From Oreohelix idahoensis (lineage: Eukaryota; Mollusca; Gastropoda; Stylommatophora; Oreohelicidae), in the NCBI GenBank assembly GCA_024509875.1, contig JAMPIV010006398.1:1-64000 (forward strand): 64,000 nt of DNA, in the 5' to 3' direction. A program made the position numbers and the translations under genes. This document shows, piece by piece, positions 55,377-64,000 of this stretch (position 1 is the first letter of the stretch; each line of letters begins with the position of its first letter). The notes below the pieces were generated by a model. The model searched no databases. It saw only the letters and a program-made list of their open reading frames with translations, and had not been told where the DNA came from.

Positions 55377-58174
55377 AGTTGACGTAGGCGTCTTTTCTTA
55401 TTAGCAAATCGCCTAGCTTTTTCTTTCGCAAATTCGGAAGATGAAGTTGCTAACCTGCACGATTCGATAATCTTTTCTCTAAGAGCTATAACATATTCAT
55501 ATGACGATTGTGTATCATCGTCAATATTATCGGAAGTTATCAAATCGTGTAACAAGGACATTGGCCCGCGCGGTTGCGCGCCAAAGACAAGTTCGAAAGG
55601 AGAAAACCCTGTATGCTCGTTGGGAACCTCTCTATAGGCAAAGAGGACTGCAGGTAAAACCCTGTCCCAATCTTCAGGATGATCCTCCGTTATCTTGCCA
55701 AGTAAGTTCTTTAGTGTCCTGTTAAGACGTTCTACCAATCCATTGGACATTGGATGATAAATACTACTGAGAGACCTTTTAATGTCTAGCGTAGCCATTA
55801 CCTGAGACATAACGTCCGAAATTAACTGAGTGCCGTGATCCGACAGTATTTCTCCGGGGAATCCCAGACGAGAAAATACGAGCCAAAGAGCATCAGCGAT
55901 ATCGACAGTTGATATGCTCTTCAGAGGAATAGCCTCTGGCCAACGCGTGCACATGTCCACGCAAGTGAGGATAAATTGGTGTCCTCTGGCTGACTTAATT
56001 TTGAACGGACCAATGATGTCTATAGCCATTTTCTGAAACGGCCGAATCGGAATATCTGCAGCCTGAATAGGAGCAGCATGTCTCGGACCCCTAGACTTGA
56101 CCTCTTGACAAATTTTGCAAGATCGGCAATAAATTCGGATGTCTTTATTCACGAATGGCCAAAAGAATGACGCAAGGACTCTAGTTTTAGTTCTGGAAAA
56201 ACCCATGTGTCCCGCACACTGAGAATCGTGTGCATGCCGAAGAATTAAGGCTCTCATACACTTAGGCACAAGAATTTGCGAGTGCATAGACTTGTCCGAG
56301 TGTTGTACCATTCGTACCAATATACCATTCTTCATAGTAATATACGATTTGTGATTCGTATTTTGATTGGGATCCCCTTTCTTTGCAAGTAGGAAGGAAG
56401 TTTTCTTCAAAGAAGGATCCTCTTCTTGACGTTTAACAAACGAGTCATGGGAAATCACCAAGTGCTCGTCTTGGCTATCAACTTCATTACTATTATCAGA
56501 TGAAGTTGGGGGATTAAGAGCTTGAGCTCTTGTCACCACTGCATTGACCGTTTGAATGTTTTTTTCTTCCCAACTAGAAATTTGTTGCGGGGTGCATTCC
56601 TTAACCCCATGAATACGACCGATTATAAGATCCGCAATAGGATTAGGAAGAAGACATGCATGGACATCTCCTGTGAAGAAAGGAGTGTCAATCCTAATAA
56701 TAGCAGTAGGATAGCTTTCCATAGTACCACCAAATGTAACACATTTGATTGTTTTTCCAGTGGCACAGCAAGGATCTATCAGAGACTCCTTAACCCCGAC
56801 GGTAGTACATCCCGAATCGAAAAGTACTGAGACTAGCCTATCATTTATTAGACCTTTATCTAAGATGAGAGATCCTCTCCCATCATGCGCAACTGTAGCA
56901 GGTAGAGCAGGAAGAGGGTGACCACAACTTAGCGTAGATACAGTTGATGAGTCAAACAATGTTAAGCATTGGGGGCATTCAGTTGCTCTCCCAAAATCGA
57001 AAGCACAACCAGTGATAGCCCTAGAGTTACCACTATCATTTGCTGTATTACAGGCTCCATCAAACTCTTGTTGTGCAGAGTTTGCCTGTTGGTAAGGTCT
57101 TTTCTTGTTAAACCTAGGTCTACCTCGATTATCATTTCCCCTGTAATTATTTCGACTATCATTTCCCCTGTAATTGTTATCATATTGCCTATTGTAATCA
57201 TCATTCCGGTTTGAATCCCGGTTTCTAAATTCACCATCGTCATAATCTTGACGTCGAGAATGATTACCTCGAAAATTTGAATAGTTATTATTTGGATAGC
57301 CTTTGCGAAAGTGTCTCAAATTATTACCACTAAAATTACGAGAACTACCATCTTGTCTCCACTGCATAGACGAAGAACCATCATGTGTTGGATTACTCCG
57401 CTTCTGAGTGTAATTTTGATTACTTCCCCTATTCCAATTTTGTTGAGCACCCTGAAATTTTTTTTTGAAATTAGGGCCATATGGTGTTGCCGAAGCAGCT
57501 GGCAACCCTTCTTTCACTTTAGAATTGCTAACTGTAGCATGGGGATGTGCTGTGGCATACTGACAACAGTATTCCTCCATTTCTTTTAAGTTTTTAGGCT
57601 TACGCTCATGAAGGAATGCAAGAAAAGAATCATTAACAGATGACAAAACCTTATCTCGCAATAATAAGTCCATTAGACCTTCATATGTTTTCTCAATCTG
57701 AGACAACTCAACCCATCGTGTAAATGTACGACGTATCTTTGTAACAAAATCAGAGAAATCTACTCCATTTTCTGGCAACATTGTCCTAAAACGAAGACGA
57801 TAGTCTTCTTGTTTTAGTTGGTATTTTTTTAGCAATGCTGCCCTGACAACATCATAATTAGTCCTCTCATGTTCGTCTATTGTCATAAGAGTAGTCACTG
57901 TGTCACCTGTAAAAAATGGCATCAGTTGTTCAACATATTTTTCCTTTTTTATGTTATGCGTATCGCACAAAAATTGGAATCTATCTAGATAATCTGCTAC
58001 GTCATCCTTTAAAGGATTGAAATGAGGCAATTTAATCCTACTAACAAACTCCCTTGTCGTACTCGAAGTTGTTTGCTGAGCACCCGTACTCGCCAATTTC
58101 AATTTCTCTAACTCCAAAGTTGCGAGTTTTTCATCAAGTTCCATTTTCTGTTTTCTTTCGGCTTCATGTTCCAT
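55292..58174 (-). pseudogene. gag-pol: Gag (most), protease and integrase of element D
   Basis: 960 codons. End of the coiled coil (about 1-30), capsid-like domain (VADYLDRFQFLCDTHN onward, about 50-215) and an Asn/Arg/Gly-rich nucleocapsid-like part (about 235-370). Then come the Cys-His motif CPQCLTLF...LSCGH, protease (FDSGCTTVGV), the integrase HHCC domain (HAHDSQCAGHMG...YCRSCKICQ) and the DD35E core (MAIDIIGPF, SDHGTQ, NGLVERLNR). The last about 15 residues are out of frame; the true frame continues in 53634-55376. Upstream, a one-base change in an A-run near 58170 separates it from the Gag start. Very similar to B throughout, but clearly a different copy. Confidence 0.85.
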
Positions 58175-58503
58175 TTTTCTAGCAGCTTGATTTCAGCCTC
58201 AGCAGCTTGAGCTTTCCTCTCCTCTGCAGCAGCTTCTTTGTCTAATCTCTTTTGTTCAGCTTCAAATCTCCTTTCCTCCACCTGCATCTGCAATTTCTTT
58301 TGTTCAGCAGCCATATCAGCTTCTCTGTCTAGCCTTTTTTGTTCCGCCGCAGCTTCTCTTTCTAATCTTTTCTCTTCAGCCTGAGCTTTTTTCTCTTCTG
58401 CAGCTAATGCTTTGTCATACTGAGCAACAGCCCATTGTTCTAACTGTTGACCAGTCTTATCAAGGGCTCTCCCTTGTGTAATAAAGTAGTCCAATGTAGA
58501 CAT
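58108..58503 (-). pseudogene. gag: Gag N terminus of element D
   Basis: Starts MSTLDYFITQGRALDKTG at 58503, followed by coiled-coil repeats (AEEKKAQAEEKRLEREAAAE). After about residue 111 the frame is wrong because of the A-run change near 58170. The start is fixed by agreement with A, B and E. Confidence 0.85.
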
Positions 58504-60074
58504 CTTGTCTACTGAGATCAGAAACCTGAAAAAAAAATTAAATAAATTACCTTATCCCACTTCAATGGGAGACAAGTCTGAAATGCTAGACTTGTATACT
58601 CACTTCACTTTATTTTACTGTCTTAGTCTTAGACAAAGACTTTGTATGTTCCTCTTGTTTATAATGTACCCAAAAAATCACTTGAGTACCTGTGGAAAAA
58701 AAAATTCCCTTATATCCCACTCACTATGGGCACAAGTCTTTTTTATAAAGAACTTGAATATGTATTTCACCTTGTCTCAATCTTTGTAGATAACAAGTCT
58801 TTTATCAAAGAACTTGTATAAATATCTTATATAATAATATTTTATTTAACAAACTCTATATGAAGAGTCTACCTTATCAATAATATCAAAACATGACCAA
58901 GTATGTGTATGTAGACTGTGCATGACAGTAATGTAGCACAACCACAAAAAAAATACAAAGACAAAAATACAAAACAATACAAATGGCAACACTGTTTTAA
59001 CCAAAAATGTGTAGAGAAATACACAAGAAAGGAGAGACCTACAGAATACAAACAAAACAAATCGACAATCAAAACTGAAAAACAGACAAAATATTACAAA
59101 AACAACGTTAAGTACAATTACATCACAGCTAACATCAATAGCGACCAATTGTCACTAGCAAATTTCCAAATTAAGAAAATTTGCACCTACAGAACGCTTA
59201 CAGTAAGCCTCGATCAAGTGGCATATTTACCGTAAGACCCACCAACCGAAAAACCCGCAGAAAAATACACAAAAACAGTAGAAGTAACATAAACATATAG
59301 CAATCAATTTCAATGTGTTGCAGAACAAGTTCAGTCACAGCTGAAACTAAAATAAATTTCTTGCTCCTTGCGAACACAGAAACGAAATGTCAAACGCGCA
59401 CTGAACGTCAAATCCACTGTAACATAAAGTGGTATTCACGAACCAAAGTTACTATGACCTTCTCAAATTAGGGCTTGCACATTGAATGTTTACTATTTCC
59501 ACGTACTGTTTACAAACACTTGACCTCCAACAATGTAGCTTGAATGCTCTGACCTAGAAAAGTCTGTTGTTGAATGAAACGTGTAACAACCAGCAGTACT
59601 GTTTACAATAGGAACCCGCCTTCTATGCAGTTATGGTCCACGTAGCAAATGCCTAGATGTTAACTTCAGTACATGTCTTGTTATGGTTTATGTAGCATTA
59701 TAATATAAATGCTCGTACTGTTTATTTGGGTCAACCGTTGATGACCTATATCTGTCCTGTTGTAGCCAAAACTTGCAAGTGTAGAATTAGCGCTGTGTGT
59801 TACGGCTGTCCCGTGTGTAGCTTAGACCCACAGATCAGAAGTGTAATGTGTACTTGTCCTTCTTGTAACTTTCTCGACAAAACTGGAGACATCATACATG
59901 TAACAGCCAACCAGGAATGTAAATTTCTGGATCCATAAATGTCAACAATAATGTCAAATGCTCGCTCTGTTCTTTTTAAACCCACAGATCTGGTCCATCA
60001 GAAATGTAAGTTTCTAGGCCACATTGGCGACAAGAAATGTATCATAAGAGCCCACGTAACTGGTCCACCAGAAA
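58504..60074 (-). other. Leader of element D
   Basis: About 1.57 kb, the longest leader in the window. T9CAG followed by GTTTC at about 58527-58540 (minus strand) and T9CCACAGGTAC near 58690-58705 both look like 3' splice sites. Near the LTR, CCCAC...CTGGTCCA(C/T)CAGAAATGTAA occurs twice (59979 and 60047), a short duplication overlapping the LTR end. No primer binding site was identified with confidence. Confidence 0.55.
58551..58818 (-). other. Triplicated leader hairpin module (element D)
   Basis: Three copies of the paired-hairpin module: 58551-58596, 58713-58757 and 58771-58818. Each has CAAG(T)CT...AGACTTG followed by a CCCA...TGGGA-type stem (weak in the third). Elements A, B and E have a module at the same place. 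Confidence 0.6.
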
Positions 60075-60805
60075 TGTAACTGTCTTTTTTTTTTGTTGAG
60101 GTGATCACTGGCCCAAGACAGTATACATGTTGTTAGATGTGTAGTGCGAGCGTATGATGAATTGAGTGTGGGTGCGAATGAAGACGCGAATGTGTTTAGG
60201 CTCGTATAGATGTAGATCCTGCAACCCATACTCTCACATGCAGTAATCAAGGATGCTTTGACACTGCAGGCATGTTTCAAGACATTTATTGACGGGAACA
60301 CACATAATATCAACAGGAACAGTCAGTGTAACAAGGTCATGCTGACCTGACATCGATAGGTATACATTTGGCATTCAAAAAGGTAAACATCAGAATAGAC
60401 GTGCATGGTCAATAGCAAAGTTCTTCAATAATGACAGTTCGTAGCGTCGCCCTTGGCGTCTCTGACTAAACGCGTCAGATGCCTTAGTTACTTTGACACA
60501 CAGGTGCAACTTGGCACTCCCTGCCAATTGCACATATCAGGCTGTAGTATAATAGCCGGAAGCACAGGCCTCGTCCTAACGTCGGCCGTGTACTTCTGTT
60601 AAATAGGTTATCATCAACCCTGCAGTAATACTTATTGTAGATAGAAGTTCCGCCAATCTGCGGCTCCCACAATATATCTTCGTCACTGGATTTCTGGACA
60701 ATATAAGACTAACAGTCTTGGATGGCTACCTCGAGCACAAATATATAAGTTCTGAAATGGCGGATCAGTGAGCTGCTGTTCACCCTAGGTAATCCTTTAC
60801 ATGTT
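60075..60805 (-). repeat. 5' LTR of element D, proximal part
   Basis: Matches 52057-52792 and stops at ATGTT, where the LTR of E begins. The missing about 410 bases should lie right of the window. Confidence 0.88.
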
Positions 60806-62111
60806 TGTTGCGTGATAAATTCTCGCAACATCGTTTTGTTTCAATGTCTGTTTTATAACGCAAGGGCAACAACTGCTTGAAATCTATAGTCACTTTTCTC
60901 GGTAAGCATTTGTCTTCTCGCGTTGGTATCGAATGCAGTTAACTTTTGAGCTGTGGTCATTTTTGCGCTGGACTGCGCATGACTTGTCTTGTTGTTTTGT
61001 CGATCGGTTTCCGCCCACCACTAGTGGGAGTGAGCGATTTGGAATGGCGAAAGAGATGCCTCGTTGAAGAGGGGATCTCCGCTTTTTTTTGTTCTGTCAG
61101 GGATGTGTAGTCCTCTTATGGATATTTCGTTTAGTCGAGATAATACCTCTAGTGTTTTCCCACATGTCGGGAGGCGTGATATTTCTGTGTATTTCATGAA
61201 AGCAAGGTAAATTGACTTTTTCATTAACTCTATCGATTTTGGGTCGTGAGCGATTTCGATTCATAGCCTGTCTCCGAAAGTCGTCGTCACGAGATGTTCT
61301 TTCCCAGCTCACATGTCGCTGCATTGTACTGCATCGGTTGATGCAGGTACCAAGGACCATTACTTGCTACTTTGTTAAATGAACTAGGTTTGGAAAACCT
61401 TTATTATCTAGAGGATATTTTTGAGGACATTATTTATACTTCGGCAGACGTGTCTGTCTTGCTGAAGTCAAACTAAGGAGAGTGAACTGATCTCATACAT
61501 CTGGTTATCTCCTGGCTGTTATAGAAAAGGATGGAGTTTTCCACCTGACTACATTTACAGCACTTTGAAATATAACATGCATCTGACTCATCATTGTAAT
61601 GCTGTCTACCGTTTATTGCTGTATTGAATGTTGCTGTGATAATGACTGTTTGATGTGCCTACACATTTGCGTAACCATTTTGTCACTGTGGCGTCCACAA
61701 TAAATAATGAAGAAAAACGTCAACGGCTGTTTCAAGACTCATTGACTTTATACGTCGTGAGTTTACTGACGTCCTATGTGGATTGCCCTGTTATTGTTGC
61801 ATGAACATTGTTTTGACTGAACACATCTACACACTACACAAAACCAGACATGCGGATGCCATCCATCATCATATGGCATCACGCATCATTTGGTGGCCAT
61901 AAGCTGGTTTGATTCTGGTACTAGCAAACACGGGGTCCCTTACCCACTTCATTTTCAACAAGAATTCATCAGCATCCTTCAAGAAATTAACATTCTTCAA
62001 TACAGTCAACATCTTCAAAATTTTCAAAGTACTCGGCGTTGCCCGGTAAAAGTCAAAATTTCAATTTTTTTGACGGAAACAAGAATTTGACAGTACCCGG
62101 CGTTGTTACAT
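60806..62111 (+). repeat. 5' LTR of element E (right end approximate)
   Basis: Starts TGTTGCGTGATAAATTCTCG and forms a terminal hairpin (GTTGCG...CGCAAC, 60807-60829). AATAAA at 61699 is a likely poly(A) signal. By comparison with the solo LTR (about 280 bases after its signal), the LTR should end near 62000-62110, where GTTGTTACA occurs. Confidence 0.6.
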
Positions 62112-63333
62112 GTTGCCGGATAACTCGGACTGCTGTTATCTTTTACGCAAGTCAAGCAAGTTGCTGCTGTCAAGGTTCCAGTGCTGTCGTTTTTTGAGAA
62201 GGTCAAGTGCCGGTTGAAACGGGTTGTTTTCTGAAGAAGGCCAAGTACCGATTTCCATCAACTTACTTTTGGATTAGAAGGTCAAGTGCCGAAACAACTC
62301 AACACACAGTATTCAGAAGCTCTTGTACCATCGTGTTAGCAGTGGAAGCAGTTCAGATGTGCCATCATCGTTGGAGCTTCGCTCTTTAGGACGTTGATTG
62401 ACATCCGTTTTTCTGCTGTTCTACGATTGGAAGCCTTTAAGTTAAGTGGCCTGTTTGTATGTAAACTGTGCCCTTATACTTCTGCTGAGTCTTCTGTGTA
62501 TCATCTCATTCTATATATTATATGTCTATATGTTATTTGTATATTTATATGTTTATATTTCAGCGGGTTCTCGGTTGGGTGGTGTCTCCGTTAGATTATG
62601 CCACGTCATAGAGGTCGTCTATTGTGAGCGTTTTCTGTAGGGTTTGCAAATTTCCGATACTGGAATTTGCTAAGCGACTTCTGTTGCTATTTATGTTAGC
62701 TGTGATGACATGTTTTAATATTGTTTTCGTTATTATTTCACATTCTTTAGTTTTGTTGTGATTTGTTTGTATTTGTTAGCCTACTCTTGTCTATAATTTA
62801 GTTTCATACAACATTTTTGTTTATACACTGTGGTGTCATGTATTTTGTTTAATTCTATCGCAGATATCGTCACATTTTTTGTGATATTTCATTAATTTCT
62901 GCTTTATTTTTAGTTGATTTCTGCGAAAGTTTTTGTATTGTTGCTGATCTTTGTTATTGTTTACATTGTTATTGTTTACATTGTTTGTATTGTTTACATT
63001 TTCAATGTTTACATTCTGCATGTGTTTACATAGTCATTGTTTACAGTTATAGTAATTAGTTAATGGGCTATGCTAATGCACTGTTACTACTATACTGATG
63101 ATAAATGAATGATGAATAGTGTCGTGCACTATTGAATGAGAAGTGCACTTATGATCAAGATTTGAGTGCTGATATTTCATATACAAGTTCTTTGATTGGA
63201 GACTTGTTTCCCACAGAGACTGGGATAATATAATGTGATGTGAATATACAAGTGCTTAATTAAGACTTGTTACACTTAGGTTTGAAATAAATTAGTTAAT
63301 TATTTCAGGTTTTGGACTCATATGTTAGACAAC
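62112..63333 (+). other. Leader of element E
   Basis: Non-coding; 62520-62900 aligns with A 240-600. TTATTTCAGGTTT at about 63301 is a possible 3' splice site before gag. Repeated TTGTTTACATTG units lie near 62950-63030. Confidence 0.6.
63184..63270 (+). other. Paired leader hairpins upstream of gag (element E)
   Basis: CAAGTTCTTTGATTGGAGACTTG (63184-63206) is followed by TCCCACAGAGACTGGGA and a second CAAGTGCTTAATTAAGACTTG hairpin (63249-63269). Confidence 0.6.
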
Positions 63334-64000
63334 ATGTCTACATTTGAGCACTTTATTGAGCAGGGTAAATTGCTTGGGAAGACTGGTGATAAGTTAGAAG
63401 AATTTGCAACTGCTCGATATGATAAAGCAATGGAAGCTGAACAAAAGAAACTGCATATGGAAGCTGAACAAAAGAAACTGCAGATGCAGGTGGATGAAAA
63501 GAGATTCCAAATGGAAATGGAAAAACAAAAAAGGGAATCAGAAGCTGAGGAGAGAAAACTCCAGCTACAGCTAGAAGCTGAAAGACTTCAAAAAGAGGCT
63601 GAGAATAAAAGACTTGAAAAAGAGGCTGAGAATAAAAGACTTGAAAAAGAGGCTGAAAATAAAAGACTTGAAAAAGAAGCTGAAAATAAAAGACTTGAAA
63701 AAGAAGCTGAAAATGAAAGACTTCAAATGCAGGCTCAAGCTGAAGAAAGGAAGTTACAAAGAGAGTCTGATGAGAGGAAAGCAAAAATGGAACATGAAGA
63801 AAAACTCTTAGCTTTAGAGTTGGAGAAATTGAAATTGACGAGCATGAGTAATGGTAATGATTCAAACAAGGGTTCATCTTCTGGGAAGGCTAATAATGAT
63901 ACTTTTAAGATTAAGTTACCAACATTTAGTCCTTCCAGTGATGACATAATGTTCTATCTGGACAGATTTGAACAAGCATGTACAGCTCATAACATAGACA
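63334..64000 (+). CDS. gag: Gag of element E (runs off the window)
   Basis: Open from ATG 63334 to the end, 222 codons. Starts MSTFEHFIEQGKLLGKTG, matching A, B and D. A long Lys/Glu coiled coil follows, with about five 9-residue ENKRLEKEA repeats (63600-63712). A conserved KMEHEEKLLALELEKLKLTS block (shared with D) comes next, then the beginning of the capsid-like domain (SSDDIMFYLDRFEQACTAHN). No stop or frameshift is visible. It presumably continues to nucleocapsid, protease and integrase as in B. Confidence 0.85.
   Translation, partial: MSTFEHFIEQGKLLGKTGDKLEEFATARYDKAMEAEQKKLHMEAEQKKLQMQVDEKRFQMEMEKQKRESEAEERKLQLQLEAERLQKEAENKRLEKEAENKRLEKEAENKRLEKEAENKRLEKEAENERLQMQAQAEERKLQRESDERKAKMEHEEKLLALELEKLKLTSMSNGNDSNKGSSSGKANNDTFKIKLPTFSPSSDDIMFYLDRFEQACTAHNID
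63600..63715 (+). repeat. 27-bp tandem repeat inside gag of element E
   Basis: About four to five units with core GAGAATAAAAGACTTGAAAA keep the reading frame and extend the coiled coil by nine residues each. Confidence 0.85.

Larger units (their letters stand above)
52057..60805 (-). mobile_element. Element D: Gmr1-like Ty3/gypsy retrotransposon, 5' LTR interrupted by E
   Basis: Minus strand. Complete 3' LTR (52057-53204), polypurine-like tract, gag-pol in three frame-shifted pieces, a long leader and the proximal part of the 5' LTR (60075-60805). The pol order is protease, integrase, RT, RNase H as in B, with which it shares most protein motifs. The two LTR copies differ at roughly a dozen sites over 730 bases by eye, so D is older than B. 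The rest of its 5' LTR should lie right of element E, outside the window. Confidence 0.9.
60806..64000 (+). mobile_element. Element E: Gmr1-like LTR element (3' part outside window)
   Basis: 5' LTR, leader with hairpin module and gag start are visible. It is inserted into the 5' LTR of D. Its leader is closest to that of A; its LTR is related to the solo LTR at 36969. Confidence 0.85.

Overview
The window is eukaryotic, animal-type, AT-rich, repeat-dense DNA. I found no convincing single-copy host gene. Its content is LTR retrotransposons, tRNA-derived SINEs, decayed LINE 3' ends, MITEs, minisatellites and microsatellites. A lophotrochozoan such as a mollusc fits the mix, but this is an inference; the sequence alone does not fix the species.

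Five LTR elements dominate; letters are mine. A (1 to about 4867, +; its 5' LTR lies mostly left of the window) is a gag-only, non-autonomous derivative. It encodes a long coiled-coil protein and an Asn/Arg-rich nucleocapsid-like tail fused to the last codons of pol. B (6599-24704, +) is a nearly intact gag-pol element with one frameshift in RT; its 5' LTR is split by C. C (7423-16562, -) is a very young element with 2.4-kb LTRs. It is flanked by the 5-bp duplication ACTTT and lacks protease and the integrase core. D (52057-60805, -) is a relative of B with two frameshifts; its 5' LTR is interrupted by E. E (60806 to beyond 64000, +) shows its 5' LTR, leader and gag start. In B, C and D integrase lies upstream of RT, the unusual pol order of the Gmr1 group of Ty3/gypsy elements. 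None shows an env gene.

A, B, D and E share a structured leader just upstream of gag: paired hairpins of the type CAAG...CTTG plus CCCA...TGGG, tripled in D. A, B and D share an A-tract/T-tract/G-rich block before the 3' LTR. These conserved RNA-like structures and the coding capacity of A are the least explained parts of the window.

The centre (24.7-52.0 kb) is a patchwork. It holds SINEs at 25.3, 33.2, 40.1, 40.9, 44.2, 47.9 and 48.0 kb and LINE fragments at 27.6, 31.1-32.1, 39.6-40.0, 40.4, 42.2-42.5 and 51.3 kb. An inverted pair of long homologous segments lies at 27.0-29.8 and 49.2-50.95 kb. A 33-bp minisatellite (36.9-38.8 kb) is cut by a solo LTR (TSD CTTGT) and by a 200-bp palindromic MITE carrying TTAGGG-like repeats (TSD ATTTCTTG). 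A TTAA-flanked MITE lies at 46.97 kb. Further minisatellites are at 28.3, 30.1, 32.1-32.7, 39.3, 43.1 and 44.7 kb.

Supported relative order: B inserted before C; D before E; the minisatellite before both the solo LTR and the MITE. By-eye LTR comparison puts C as youngest (about four differences in 2.4 kb, mostly length changes in simple runs), then B (roughly seven in 1.2 kb), then D (roughly a dozen in 0.73 kb).
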